From: Microbacterium testaceum
GTDB lineage: Bacteria > Actinomycetota > Actinomycetes > Actinomycetales > Microbacteriaceae
Assembly: GCF_006539145.1 (NCBI RefSeq)
Contig: NZ_BJML01000008.1
Location: 124,001 to 188,000 of the forward strand
Length of the DNA: 64,000 nt
Direction of reading: 5' to 3'
In this document: piece after piece, positions 1-10,599 of the stretch
Numbering within the stretch: position 1 is the first letter of the stretch
Layout: every line of letters starts with the position of its first letter
Notes under the pieces: model-generated
The model's database searches: none
Told to the model about the DNA's origin: nothing
Seen by the model: only the letters and a program-made list of their open reading frames with translations
Program-made: the position numbers and the translations under genes

Positions 1-1
1 G

Positions 2-349
2 CCCGAGCAGATGAAGATGTTCCTCACGCGCCTCGGTTTCGGCACGCGCATGGTCGTGACCGGCGACATCACGCAGGTCGACCTGCCCCAGGGCGCCTCG
101 GGTCTGCGCCTCGTCACGCGCGTGCTCGACCACATCGACGACATCCATTTCTCCCGCCTCACGAGCGACGACGTCGTGCGCCACAGCCTCGTGGGCCGCA
201 TCGTCGACGCGTACAGCGAATACGACGAGAAGCGCTTGGCCGCTCGTCGCGAGCGCGATGAGGCATCCGAGTTCGCCACCCGTGCGGAGCGACGCGGCTC
301 GAGCGCCGCCGGTCCCCGCGATCACCTCCCGAGACGAAACCGCTCATGA
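2..349 (+). CDS. phoH: PhoH family ATPase, C-terminal fragment (partial at window edge)
   Basis: This is the 3' end of a gene that begins before the window; the reading frame is open from base 2. The visible 115 residues carry the PhoH core signature PEQMKMFLTRLGFGTRMVV followed by TGDITQVDLP, the part of the P-loop NTPase fold around motif III. The Walker A region is outside the window. PhoH-like proteins are cytoplasmic ATPases, often found beside ybeY and linked to RNA metabolism. The stop overlaps the ybeY start by 4 bases (ATGA), so the two are probably translationally coupled. The family call is firm; the exact biochemical role of PhoH is not settled. Confidence 0.93.
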   Translation, partial: PEQMKMFLTRLGFGTRMVVTGDITQVDLPQGASGLRLVTRVLDHIDDIHFSRLTSDDVVRHSLVGRIVDAYSEYDEKRLAARRERDEASEFATRAERRGSSAAGPRDHLPRRNRS

Positions 350-813
350 CGATCGAGATCAACAACGAATCCGACCACCAGATCGACGAGCAGGTACTGC
401 TGCGTCTCATGGAATACAACCTGACGGAACTCCACGTCAGCGCCGACGCCGACGTCGCCATCGTGCTCGTCGACGAAGGCGCCATGGAGTCCCTGCACGT
501 GCAGTGGATGGACGAGCCCGGCCCCACCGACGTGCTCAGCTTCCCGATGGACGAGCTGCGCCCCGGCTCCGAGGACGCACCCACCCCCGCGGGCCTGCTC
601 GGCGACATCGTGCTCTGCCCGGCCGTGGCCGAGACGCAGGCCGTCGCAGCGAAGCACTCCACGCAAGACGAACTGATCCTCCTCACCACCCACGGCCTGC
701 TGCACCTGCTCGGGTTCGACCACGCCGAACCCGACGAGGAGCGTGAGATGTTCGGACTGCAGCGCGAGCTCATCGCCGGCTTCCAGGCCGTCGAGCGCCA
801 GCGCCGCGCATGA
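346..813 (+). CDS. ybeY: Endoribonuclease YbeY, rRNA maturation factor
   Basis: This 155-residue protein is a single-domain metal-dependent RNase that acts in 16S rRNA 3' maturation and ribosome quality control. The zinc-binding signature is intact: H116, H120 and H126 in THGLLHLLGFDH, and the upstream segment DEPGPTDVLSFPMDE matches the family. Length is normal. The start is set by the ATGA overlap with phoH, and the stop overlaps the next gene's ATG in the same way. The order phoH-ybeY-CNNM-era is the usual actinobacterial one, so this is a single operon. Confidence 0.96.
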   Translation: MTIEINNESDHQIDEQVLLRLMEYNLTELHVSADADVAIVLVDEGAMESLHVQWMDEPGPTDVLSFPMDELRPGSEDAPTPAGLLGDIVLCPAVAETQAVAAKHSTQDELILLTTHGLLHLLGFDHAEPDEEREMFGLQRELIAGFQAVERQRRA

Positions 814-2120
814 CCGAGGCCCTGCTCCTCGTCACCGCCTTCCTGCTCGTCGCCTTCGGCGGCCTGATGGCGGCGTTCGAGGCGGCGCTGGGCGTGACTT
901 CGCGCGTCGACCTGATCGAACTCGGATCGGGCGGCCGCAACGCGCGGTCCCTGCGTCGTATCGGCGACGACACGAACGCCCACGTCACCGCCGTCTCGTT
1001 CATCCGCGTGCTCGCTGAGACGACCGCGGCCGTGCTCGTCGCGGCGGCGTTCATGCTCATCTTCGACAACATCCTGCTCGCGGTGCTCGCCGCGGCCGTC
1101 CTGATGACGGGCATCTCCTTCGTCGCCGTCGGTGCGAGCCCACGCTCCGTCGGCCGTCAGCACGCTCGTGGGCTCTTGCGCGGGGGAGCGCCGGTCATCC
1201 GTGGAATGCGCGTCCTGCTCGGGCCCCTCGCTCACGGGCTCGTCGCAGTGGGCAACCGCGTGACGCCCGGCGTCGCCCACTCGACGTCGTTCGCGTCCGA
1301 GGAGCAGCTGCTCAGCATCATCGACGAGGCGGCCGAGAACGAGCTCATCGAAGAGGACGATCGCGAGCTCATTCACTCGGTCTTCGATTTCACCGATCGC
1401 TACGTACGCGAAGTCATGGTGCCCCGCACCGACATGGTGAGCGTGGATGCCGCGGCCACCTCCCGCGAGGCGCTCGCGCTCTTCCTCGACAAAGGCGTCT
1501 CTCGCATCCCTCTCGCCGACGACGAAGCCGACGACATCGTCGGTGTGCTGTATCTCAAGGATCTCGTCCAGTTCGGCTTCCGTGACGAAGCCGGCTGGCG
1601 CGATGCACCGATCCGCCGCATCGCGCGTCCGGCCGTCTTCGTCCCCGAATCGATGAAGGCAGAGACGCTTCTCCAGCAGATGAAGAAAGACGCCGTGCAC
1701 GTCTGCCTCGTCGTCGACGAGTACGGCGGCGTCGCGGGCCTGGTGACCCTGGAAGACCTGATCGAAGAGCTCGTGGGCGAGATCGCCGACGAGTACGACG
1801 CCCCGTCCACCGAGATCGTGGAGCTCCCCGACGGCCGTTACCGCGTCAATGCGCGTCTCGGTCTCGACGAGGTCGGCGACCTGTTCGGCCTCGAGCTCGA
1901 CGACGAAGACGTGGATTCGATCGGGGGCCTGCTGGGCAAAGCGCTGGGCCGCATCCCGCAACCCGGCGCGACGGCAGAGCACTCCGGTCTCGTGATGACC
2001 GGCGGCGCCTCGCGGGGGCGCAACCGCGGAATCGCGACGGTGATCGTGGAGCGGGCCGAGACGACAGACGATGAGAACGCCGAGGCAGAGACCTCGCAGC
2101 GTGAGAGGAACGACAGATGA
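810..2120 (+). CDS. CNNM/CorC (HlyC) family membrane protein with CBS pair
   Basis: This is a 436-residue integral membrane protein. The N-terminal DUF21/CNNM domain (about residues 1-180) has four hydrophobic segments. A cytoplasmic CBS pair (about 200-325) contains VMVPRTDM and the typical EYGGVAGLVTLEDLIEELVGEI, given here as two motifs, EYGGVAGLVTLEDL and IEELVGEI. A C-terminal CorC_HlyC domain starts near DGRYRVNARL. CNNM-type proteins are associated with magnesium or cobalt efflux, although many are labelled hemolysins; no haemolytic role is implied. It overlaps ybeY by 4 bases upstream and era by 4 bases downstream. Two further paralogs lie near 44-46 kb. Confidence 0.92.
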   Translation: MTEALLLVTAFLLVAFGGLMAAFEAALGVTSRVDLIELGSGGRNARSLRRIGDDTNAHVTAVSFIRVLAETTAAVLVAAAFMLIFDNILLAVLAAAVLMTGISFVAVGASPRSVGRQHARGLLRGGAPVIRGMRVLLGPLAHGLVAVGNRVTPGVAHSTSFASEEQLLSIIDEAAENELIEEDDRELIHSVFDFTDRYVREVMVPRTDMVSVDAAATSREALALFLDKGVSRIPLADDEADDIVGVLYLKDLVQFGFRDEAGWRDAPIRRIARPAVFVPESMKAETLLQQMKKDAVHVCLVVDEYGGVAGLVTLEDLIEELVGEIADEYDAPSTEIVELPDGRYRVNARLGLDEVGDLFGLELDDEDVDSIGGLLGKALGRIPQPGATAEHSGLVMTGGASRGRNRGIATVIVERAETTDDENAEAETSQRERNDR

Positions 2121-3010
2121 CCGACACCCGATCCGGTTTCGTGACCTTCGTGGGCCGGCCGAACGTCGGCAAGTCCACGTTGACCAACGCGCTCGTGGGC
2201 GAGAAAGTCGCCATCACGAGCGATAAGCCGCAGACCACTCGTCGCGCGATCCGCGGCATCGTCAACCGCCCCGGCGGTCAGCTCGTGGTCGTCGACACCC
2301 CCGGCATCCACCGGCCCCGCACTCTTCTCGGCCAGCGGCTCAACGACCTCGTCGAGCAGGTCCTCGGCGACGTCGACGTGATCGCGTTCTGCGCGCCCGC
2401 CACCGAGAAGGTCGGCCCGGGCGACCGCCGCATCGCCGAGTCCCTCTCCGGCTATCCGCGGGCCAAGAAGGTGGCCCTCGTCACCAAGACCGACGCTGCG
2501 ACGCGGGATCAGATCACCGAACGTCTCATCGAAGTCGACGCGCTTCGCGAGGACTGGGCAGCGGTCATCCCGCTCTCCGCCGTCACGAACGACCAGCTCG
2601 ACGTGCTGAGCGACGAGCTCCTCGCGCTCATGCCGGTCGGTCCCGCGCTGTACGAGGACGACGTCGTCACCGACGAGGCCCTCGAGGACCGGATCGCCGA
2701 GATCATCCGCGAAGCAGCCCTCCACGGCGTTCGCGATGAACTCCCGCACTCGATTGCCGTGACGGTCGACGACGTCGCTCCGCGCGAAGACAGCGACCTC
2801 ACCGACGTGTGGGCGAACATCGTCGTCGAGCGCGACAGTCAGAAGGCGATCATCATCGGGCGCAAGGGCTCACGACTCGCCGACGTCGGTGCGCGGGCGC
2901 GAGCAGGCATCGAGCCGCTCGTCGGCGGCCGCGTCTACCTGTCCCTGCACGTTCGCGTCGCCAAGGAGTGGCAGCGCGATCCGAAGCAGCTCGGCCGTCT
3001 CGGCTTCTGA
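2117..3010 (+). CDS. era: GTPase Era
   Basis: Era is an essential GTPase that binds the 3' end of 16S rRNA and helps 30S assembly at the membrane. All G motifs are visible: G1 GRPNVGKS (13-20), switch region with TTRR (40-43), G3 DTPG (60-63) and G4 TKTD (123-126). The C-terminal KH domain carries the GRKGSRL turn. The length of 297 residues is normal for Era. It overlaps the CNNM gene by an ATGA junction and ends the phoH-ybeY-CNNM-era operon. The ybeY-era linkage fits a shared role in 16S maturation. Confidence 0.97.
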   Translation: MTDTRSGFVTFVGRPNVGKSTLTNALVGEKVAITSDKPQTTRRAIRGIVNRPGGQLVVVDTPGIHRPRTLLGQRLNDLVEQVLGDVDVIAFCAPATEKVGPGDRRIAESLSGYPRAKKVALVTKTDAATRDQITERLIEVDALREDWAAVIPLSAVTNDQLDVLSDELLALMPVGPALYEDDVVTDEALEDRIAEIIREAALHGVRDELPHSIAVTVDDVAPREDSDLTDVWANIVVERDSQKAIIIGRKGSRLADVGARARAGIEPLVGGRVYLSLHVRVAKEWQRDPKQLGRLGF

Positions 3011-3079
3011 CCGGGCCCTCCGAACTTCTCGCGCCGGGTCTGCGCTCGGTGGCGAACATTCGCAACGAAAGGCGTGACC

Positions 3080-4027
3080 ATGGCGATGAGGTGGACGGCC
3101 CCGGCTCCGGGCCCGATCGACACGTGGAGCTTCGACGAGGTGGAGGTCGCGCCGCCCGGATCCGGCGAGGTGACCGTCCGCGTCCGGGCGGCGGGCATCA
3201 ACCCCGCGGATGCCAAGCACGTCGCCACCGCACGCCCCGGCGCCGAGTTCCCCGTGCCGATCGGCTACGAGTTGTCGGGCGAGATCACCGCCGTCGGCTC
3301 CGACGCCCTCGGCGGCGCGGGGGAGCTGCACGTCGGTGACGAAGTCGTCGCGTTCCGTGTGCAGGGGGCCTATGCCACCGAACTCACGATCGCCTCACGC
3401 GATGTCTTCGCCAAGCCCGCGAACCTCTCGCACGCAGAGGCCGCGAACCTCCTGCTCGCCGGCACCACGGCGGCCGAGATGATCCAGGTCACACGCGTCG
3501 GCGAGGGTGACCTGGTGCTTCTGCACGCCGCCTCCGGAGCGGTGGGAGTGAGCCTCCTGCAGCAGGCGCGCAAGCTCGGCGTCCGCGTCATCGGAACGGT
3601 GGGCCCGGATGCCGAGAAGTCGGCCGACCGCGTCCGTCGCTACGGCGGCATCCCGGTGGCCTACGGTGACGGTCTGCGCGAGCGGGTCGAGGAGGCCGCG
3701 GAGGGCGCCCCCATCGCTGCGGCGTGGGACGCCGTCGGCACCGACGAGGCGTTCGAGGTCTCCCTCGCCCTCGTCGCGGAGCGGGACCGCATCGTCACGA
3801 TCGTCGACCCCGAGCGCGCGAAGAAGGACGGCGTGCTCTGGATCGCCGGTTCGCGACCCGAGAGCGCCCGCTTCCGCGACATCGCGCGTGCGCGGGTGCT
3901 CGAGCTGGCGGCATCCGGTGCACTCGAAGTTCCCATCGGCCGCACCTACCCGCTCGCCGAGGCGGTGGAGGCCGTGCGCTTCGTCATGGACGGACACCCG
4001 GGCGGCAAGGTCGCCCTGCTGCCGTGA
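3080..4027 (+). CDS. Zinc-type alcohol dehydrogenase-like / NADPH:quinone reductase family protein
   Basis: This 315-residue medium-chain dehydrogenase-like protein has an N-terminal GroES-like fold (RAAGINPADAKHVA, GYELSGEITAVGSDA) and a C-terminal Rossmann domain (VLLHAASGAVGVSLLQQARKLG). The structural and catalytic zinc cysteines of true alcohol dehydrogenases are absent, so it belongs with quinone-oxidoreductase or enoyl-reductase-like members that use NADPH. The ATG at 3080 is chosen over the GTG at 3074 because GAAAGG ends seven bases before it. The next gene starts inside its stop (GTGA). Substrate is unknown. Confidence 0.85.
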   Translation: MAMRWTAPAPGPIDTWSFDEVEVAPPGSGEVTVRVRAAGINPADAKHVATARPGAEFPVPIGYELSGEITAVGSDALGGAGELHVGDEVVAFRVQGAYATELTIASRDVFAKPANLSHAEAANLLLAGTTAAEMIQVTRVGEGDLVLLHAASGAVGVSLLQQARKLGVRVIGTVGPDAEKSADRVRRYGGIPVAYGDGLRERVEEAAEGAPIAAAWDAVGTDEAFEVSLALVAERDRIVTIVDPERAKKDGVLWIAGSRPESARFRDIARARVLELAASGALEVPIGRTYPLAEAVEAVRFVMDGHPGGKVALLP

Positions 4028-4623
4028 CAGGTTCACCCTTCGTCCTTCCTCCCGCGCCCGAGAAACTCGAGGTGACGCGCGAGCGGGTGCGCCTGCGTCC
4101 GTTCGAGGAGAGCGACCTCGAGGCGATGGCCGTCTACCGCGGAGACGCGGAGGTGTGCCGGTTCCTCCCCTTCGAACCGCAGACGGCCGACGACATCCGC
4201 CGCCGCAACGGGCACCTCATCGGATGCACCTCCCTCGAGGGGGAGCGTGGCGGCGTCATGCTCGTCATCGAGCGCACCGACGACGGCGCAGTCATCGGCG
4301 ATCTCGTCCTCTTCCACCTCGACGCCGAGGCGGGGTCGGCCGAGATCGGATGGGTGATGAGCCCGGCGGCATCCGGTAAGGGCCTCGCCACCGAAGCGGT
4401 GCGCGCGCTCGTCGACACGGCGTTCGACGTGTACGGCCTCAGGCGTCTTGTCGCGCAGATCGACGCCGACAACGAGCGCTCCGCGGCCCTCGCCGAGCGG
4501 ATCGGGATGCGCCGCGAGGCCCATTTCGTCGAGAACGAGTGGTTCAAGGGTCGGTGGAGCGATCTGCTCGTGTACGCGGTCCTCGACCGCGAGTGGACGG
4601 CCCCTGGACCGAGTGCTCCGTGA
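4024..4623 (+). CDS. GNAT family N-acetyltransferase (RimJ/RimL-like)
   Basis: This 199-residue protein starts at a GTG that overlaps the stop of the preceding gene. It has the GNAT layout of RimJ/RimL-type enzymes: VRLRPFEESDLEAM at the start, the beta strands with AEIGWVMSPAASGKGLATEAV (acetyl-CoA pyrophosphate loop region, given as IGWVMSP and GKGLATEAV), and the late QIDADNERSAALAERIGM block. Such enzymes acetylate amino groups on proteins, antibiotics or small molecules; the substrate cannot be read here. It is coupled to the oxidoreductase gene, but no shared pathway is evident. Confidence 0.88.
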   Translation: MTGSPFVLPPAPEKLEVTRERVRLRPFEESDLEAMAVYRGDAEVCRFLPFEPQTADDIRRRNGHLIGCTSLEGERGGVMLVIERTDDGAVIGDLVLFHLDAEAGSAEIGWVMSPAASGKGLATEAVRALVDTAFDVYGLRRLVAQIDADNERSAALAERIGMRREAHFVENEWFKGRWSDLLVYAVLDREWTAPGPSAP

Positions 4624-4643
4624 CGGACTGCTACGATCACTCC

Positions 4644-6523
<1,880 letters not shown>

Positions 6524-6545
6524 CGCGCGCGAACGGGAGTCGACC

Positions 6546-7334
6546 GTGGCTTACGCCCACGGACACCACGAGAGCGTGCTGCGTTCCCACGCCGCGCGCA
6601 CCGTCGCCGACTCGGCGGCCTACCTGGTGTCTTCGCTGTCCGCCGGCGTCCGCATCCTCGATGTGGGCGCCGGCCCCGGCACCATCACCGTCGACCTCGC
6701 CGACCGGGTCTTCCCGGGAGAGGTCGTCGGGGTGGATGCCGCCGCCGACGTCGTCGAGGTCGCCCGCGCCACCGCGGGCGACCGCACGAATGTGGAGTTC
6801 CGCACCGGCGACGCCTATGCCCTCGACGTGCCCGACGGCTCGTTCGACATCGTGCACGCGCATCAGGTGTTGCAGCACCTCGCCCGCCCGGTGGACGCGC
6901 TGCGCGAGTTCCGACGGGTCGCCGGCACCGACGGCCTCGTCGCGGTGCGCGACGTCGATTACGGCGGGGTCATCTGGCATCCCAGAATCCCCGCTCTCGA
7001 CGAGTGGCTCGCGATCTATCACGGGGTGCATCGCGGGGTGTCGGGGGAGCCTGACGCCGGCCGGGTGCTCAAGGCGTGGGCCCGCCAGGCCGGGTTCACG
7101 CGCATCGAGGCGAGCGCCAGCGTCTGGGTGTTCGACAGCCCCGACAGGCGCACCTGGTGGGGCGGGATGTGGGCCGACCGGGTGCTCGCCTCGGCGTTCG
7201 CGGGCCACGCGAAGAGGCTCGGACTCGCCGACGACGAGACGTTGCAGCGGATCTCCGACGCGTGGCGCGAATGGGCGGCGGACGCCGACGGGTGGATCCT
7301 GCTGCCGCACGGCGAGGTGCTCGCGCGCTCGTGA
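6546..7334 (+). CDS. Class I SAM-dependent methyltransferase
   Basis: This is a 262-residue Rossmann-fold methyltransferase starting at GTG 6546, 22 bases after leuA. The SAM-binding motif I is ILDVGAGPGTITVDLA, motif II carries the acidic GVDAAADVV, and the later FDIVHAHQVLQHLARPVDAL is motif IV-V. It resembles UbiE/menaquinone-type and methyltransferase type 11 proteins, which act on small molecules or lipids. The C-terminal third is longer than the minimal domain and may shape the substrate pocket. Substrate is not identifiable from context. Confidence 0.87.
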   Translation: MAYAHGHHESVLRSHAARTVADSAAYLVSSLSAGVRILDVGAGPGTITVDLADRVFPGEVVGVDAAADVVEVARATAGDRTNVEFRTGDAYALDVPDGSFDIVHAHQVLQHLARPVDALREFRRVAGTDGLVAVRDVDYGGVIWHPRIPALDEWLAIYHGVHRGVSGEPDAGRVLKAWARQAGFTRIEASASVWVFDSPDRRTWWGGMWADRVLASAFAGHAKRLGLADDETLQRISDAWREWAADADGWILLPHGEVLARS

Positions 7335-7355
7335 ATCCACCCGCGCGCGGCCGTG

Positions 7356-8054
7356 TCACCACGGCACGGTCGCACCGTGGCGGTCCAGGTAGTGCAGTCC
7401 CGGCGTCCCGTGCTGAGCCTCTATCGTGTCGACGAGCGGGGGAATGGCCTCGGCGATGTCGAGACCCGCACCCTCGCCGCCCATGTCGGTGCGGATCCAG
7501 CCGGGTGCCAGCAGGAGCAGCGTCTTCGGTTCGGCGGCGTGCCGCGCGGCGTAGCTGCGCATCAGCTGGTTCAGCGCCGCCTTCGACGCGCGGTAGACCT
7601 CGAAACCGCCGGAGGTGTTGTTCGCGACGCTGCCCTGGCCGGATGACATCACCGCCACGGTGCCCGTCTGAGGGACGAGGGCCGCGAGACGCTCCACGAC
7701 ACGCATGGCGCCCAGCGCGTTCGTCAACATGGTCCGCGTGAACGCGTCATCGGCGATGTCGGACGCCGGTTCGTCGACGGGTGCGAGAGAGATGCCCGCG
7801 ACGACGAACAGCAGGTCGAACTGATCCCTCGCCAGCTGGTGCGCCAATGCCGAGATCTGCAGGGCATCGGTGACGTCGACATGCTCGACGGCGACCGGGA
7901 ACCGCTCGGTCAGGGCGCGAAGCGCCTCGCTCTCGGCATCACGGACCGTCGCGACGACCTCGACGCCCCGACGGGCGTACTCCTCGACGAGGGCGAGGCC
8001 GAGTCCCCGAGAGGCTCCGACGATCAACGCCCGGCGGGTGTGTGCTTCTGTCAT
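7356..8054 (-). CDS. SDR family NAD(P)-dependent oxidoreductase
   Basis: This is a 232-residue short-chain dehydrogenase. The cofactor loop is VGASRGLGLALVEEY near the N-terminus, the VVAGIS segment replaces the usual NNAG, and the catalytic Y-x-x-x-K occurs as YRASK with an upstream serine in AVMSSGQG. The closest family look is the CsgA/YciK-like single-domain group. It is transcribed away from the TetR gene at 8123, and the shared intergenic region has three operator half-sites, so the TetR protein probably represses it. The enzyme may detoxify or modify the inducer; substrate unknown. Confidence 0.88.
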   Translation of the reverse strand: MTEAHTRRALIVGASRGLGLALVEEYARRGVEVVATVRDAESEALRALTERFPVAVEHVDVTDALQISALAHQLARDQFDLLFVVAGISLAPVDEPASDIADDAFTRTMLTNALGAMRVVERLAALVPQTGTVAVMSSGQGSVANNTSGGFEVYRASKAALNQLMRSYAARHAAEPKTLLLLAPGWIRTDMGGEGAGLDIAEAIPPLVDTIEAQHGTPGLHYLDRHGATVPW

Positions 8055-8063
8055 GGCATCCTC

Positions 8064-8105
8064 CGCTCAACAAGTGATGAGCGAAACAGTACGCCTTCGC
8101 TCAAC
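8064..8105. promoter_or_regulatory. Palindromic operator between SDR and TetR genes
   Basis: Three copies of one half-site alternate in orientation: CGCTCA at 8064-8069, TGAGCG at 8078-8083 and CGCTCA at 8098-8103. The last two extend to a perfect 8-base inverted repeat, TGAGCGAA (8078-8085), ten-base spacer, TTCGCTCA (8096-8103). The site lies between divergent start codons, which is the usual place for autoregulation by a TetR protein. Confidence 0.72.
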
Positions 8106-8122
8106 GTTTGTAGAGTGGAGAT

Positions 8123-8662
8123 ATGGAACGCACAGGGACGCGAGCCGAGAAGCGCGCCGCGACAGCCGAACGCATCCTCGAGGCCGCGCGCGAGGAGTTC
8201 GCCGAACGGGGGCCGGCCGGCGCGACGATCCGCCGGATCGCCGGGCGTGCGGGAGTCGACCCGTCGCTCGTGATGCAGCACTACGGCTCGAAGAGCGCTC
8301 TGTTCGCTCTCGCGGTACGACCCGTCGCCGAGCTCGACGAGGCGGACGGCAAGGTGGGCATCCATCTGGAGCAGGTGCTGCTCGCTCGGTTCCATGAGCT
8401 CGACGCCCCCACCCGCGCGCTGATGCGCTCGATGCTGAGCTCACCGGAGGCCGCGGATGCGATGAGCGCCTATCTCGACGAGCGAGCCTCGGCCCTCGCC
8501 GCGGGCGGCGATCGAGACCGGCACCAGCGAGCGGCGATCCTCGTCGCATCGATCATGGGCGTGACCATGGCGCGGCACTTCCTCGACGTCCCCGCTCTTC
8601 GCGACATCGACGCGGAGACGGCGGCGCAGATCCTCGGAGAGATGCTTCCGGGCGGTGACTGA
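8123..8662 (+). CDS. TetR/AcrR family transcriptional regulator
   Basis: This is a 179-residue regulator. The N-terminal TetR helix-turn-helix spans about residues 10-58, with ILEAAREEFAERGPAGATI and the recognition segment VDPSLVMQHYGSKSALF. The C-terminal ligand-binding region resembles TetR_C members with hydrophobic helices and no recognisable ligand motif. A palindrome with three half-sites lies just upstream, between it and the divergent SDR gene, so it likely controls itself and that gene. A GGAGAT stretch precedes the ATG. Confidence 0.9.
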   Translation: MERTGTRAEKRAATAERILEAAREEFAERGPAGATIRRIAGRAGVDPSLVMQHYGSKSALFALAVRPVAELDEADGKVGIHLEQVLLARFHELDAPTRALMRSMLSSPEAADAMSAYLDERASALAAGGDRDRHQRAAILVASIMGVTMARHFLDVPALRDIDAETAAQILGEMLPGGD

Positions 8663-8708
8663 GCTCCGCTCGGACGCGTTCCGCGACGTCGGGTGCCAGG
8701 ATGAACAG

Positions 8709-9491
8709 GTGATCCGCGTCGACGCCCTCTACCGTTATCCCGTCAAGGGCTTCACGCCCGAGAGACGCGGCAGTCTCGTCATCCAAGACGACGGCCGCGT
8801 GCAGGGCGACCGCTCGCTCGTCTTCCGCTTCGCCGACGCCCGCGAGCCCGCTGACGCGACCTTCCCCAAGAGCCGCGGTCTCGCCCTCATGACGTTCCCC
8901 ACGCTCGCGCGGATCGATCTGACCTTCGACGATGAGACGCAGACGCTCCGCCTCCGGGTCGATGACATCGACGTGGAGGGCGACCTCAGCGACAGCGGGC
9001 GGCAGCGCCTCTCCGAGGCGGTGACGGCGTACCTGCGCACCACGAGCGACGCGAAGCTCCTCGACGCCGACGGCATCCTGCCCCTCGATCTCCTGGGCGA
9101 CGGCCGCACGGCGCGCTTCCAGGACCGCCCGCGCGGTTTCGTCTCGCTGCACGGCGCTGCCTCGGTCGGAGCCCTGGATGCCACCGTCCCCGCCCCCGTG
9201 GACGATCGCCGCTTCAGGTCGAACATCGTCGTCGAGGGCACCGCCGCGTGGGCGGAGCTCGACTGGAGCGGTCGCGTGCGCATCGGCGACGTCGAGTTCG
9301 CGGTGCAGAAGCCGATCGAACGGTGTGCGGCGATCACCGCGAACCCCGACACCGGCGTGCGCGATGCGCGCCTGCTGCGCGTGCTCACGACGCAGTTCGG
9401 TCAGGACGAGCCGACCCTCGGCATCCTTCTGCTTCCCGTCGACGGCGGCGGCACAATCCGCGAGGGCGACGAGGTCGTCGTCGACGCGTGA
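8709..9491 (+). CDS. MOSC domain-containing protein
   Basis: This 260-residue protein starts at GTG 8709, with AGGA seven bases upstream; an in-frame upstream start at 8655 would overlap the TetR gene. The N-terminal MOSC_N beta-barrel carries LYRYPVKGFTPER, and the C-terminal MOSC domain contains RFRSNIVVEG and the cysteine segment KPIERCAAITANPDTG, where the cysteine would bind the molybdenum cofactor. MOSC proteins move or use the cofactor, for example in amidoxime or N-hydroxy reduction (mARC/YiiM-like). Its redox partner is not evident nearby. Confidence 0.88.
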   Translation: MIRVDALYRYPVKGFTPERRGSLVIQDDGRVQGDRSLVFRFADAREPADATFPKSRGLALMTFPTLARIDLTFDDETQTLRLRVDDIDVEGDLSDSGRQRLSEAVTAYLRTTSDAKLLDADGILPLDLLGDGRTARFQDRPRGFVSLHGAASVGALDATVPAPVDDRRFRSNIVVEGTAAWAELDWSGRVRIGDVEFAVQKPIERCAAITANPDTGVRDARLLRVLTTQFGQDEPTLGILLLPVDGGGTIREGDEVVVDA

Positions 9492-9503
9492 CTCACGCGG
9501 CGG

Positions 9504-10211
9504 TCAGGCCGCGTCGTCGGCCCGGATGATCGGGATGCCGGTGGTCTCGACCGCGACCTTGCGGCGGTAGAGCTTGCGCTGTTCGGGCAGGGAGAGATCG
9601 AAGATCACCGCGAGCACGCGGACGACGGTCGTCACGATCACGCCGATGACCGCGGCGATCGGGAGGGGGACGCCGAACGCCGCGGTCGTGGCGAGCACGA
9701 CGCACCCGCCGCCGGCGGCCACCGCGTAGAGCGAGCCGACGTGCATGATCGCGACCGGCAGGCCCATGAGCACGTCCCTCAGCACGCTGCCGCCTGCGGC
9801 GGCCAGGACGCCCACGAACACCGCCGGCACCGCGGGCATGCCGAGCGCCAGAGCCTTGGACGTTCCGAAGGCGCCGAACAGACCGATGACGACGGCGTCG
9901 AGCATGACGATCGCACGGTTGAGTCGTTGGAAGATCCCCGACAGCAGCATCCCGACGATCGACGCGAGCGTCGCGGTGATGAGGTACCAGTTGCTCTGCA
10001 GCGTCGCGGGGGTGAGCCCGAGCAGCAGATCGCGAATGAGGCCACCGCCCATCCCGAGCAGGATGCCGATGATCGCCACGCCGAGCAGATCCAATCGCCG
10101 CTGGCCCTGGAACCCCGAGGCGAACAGGGCCCCCTGCACGCCGCCGAGGGCGACGGCGGTGAGATCCGCCCACAGCGGGATGACGAAGACCGAGGCGTTC
10201 ACGGCATCCAT
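9504..10211 (-). CDS. TRIC/UPF0126-type trimeric cation channel family membrane protein
   Basis: The protein has seven hydrophobic segments arranged as two homologous halves, each with a glycine-rich GGxxRD motif: GMGGGLIRDLLLG and AAAGGSVLRDVLMG. This is the hallmark of bacterial TRIC (formerly UPF0126/YadS-like) channels, trimeric monovalent cation channels of the inner membrane. About 235 residues is typical. The start is uncertain: ATG at 10211 (used here), GTG at 10202 with a better-placed GGAG, or ATG at 10250. It is convergent with the MOSC gene, with 12 bases between stops. Confidence 0.85.
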   Translation of the reverse strand: MDAVNASVFVIPLWADLTAVALGGVQGALFASGFQGQRRLDLLGVAIIGILLGMGGGLIRDLLLGLTPATLQSNWYLITATLASIVGMLLSGIFQRLNRAIVMLDAVVIGLFGAFGTSKALALGMPAVPAVFVGVLAAAGGSVLRDVLMGLPVAIMHVGSLYAVAAGGGCVVLATTAAFGVPLPIAAVIGVIVTTVVRVLAVIFDLSLPEQRKLYRRKVAVETTGIPIIRADDAA

Positions 10212-10599
10212 TCTCCGCGAAGCGTTCGAGTGCGCGGGGAGGCGCGGCATAGTCTCGACGGATGGACCCCGCGTACCTCCGCTCGGATGCGGCGACCCTT
10301 CTCGCGTCGCTGACACAAGCGACCCGGAGGTGACGCTGCCCGCCGAGCTGTACGACCGTGCTCGCGACGACTACCTACGACCCCGGCGCGGCGCCCCGCG
10401 GCGACTGCGATGGTTGCTCGAATAGGGTCAGCCCAGCTGGCAGCGCCACCGCCACCGCTGAGCAGTTCGCGATAGCACCGCGCGCGATGGCACGTCCAGC
10501 GGCACCGCGCGTGACGGCGATGCGGTTGTATCGATGAGGGGGCCGATCTGGTACGCCTGGAACGTCGAGGCGGTCGGGAACCGCGGAAGAGGAACGCAC
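10212..10599. other. Intergenic region, 388 bases, with two tiny overlapping frames
   Basis: No confident gene is present. A 23-codon frame starts at ATG 10262 and ends at 10333; a 31-codon frame starts at GTG 10330 inside its stop and ends at 10425, so the junction has the GTGA form used by coupled genes. Neither has a clear ribosome site or a recognisable family. They could be a remnant of a degraded gene. The rest likely holds promoters for the flanking divergent genes. Confidence 0.4.

Noticed and set aside
159..1982. A 607-codon minus-strand frame opposite phoH-ybeY-CNNM
   Set aside because: It spans three conserved plus-strand genes and shows no domain.
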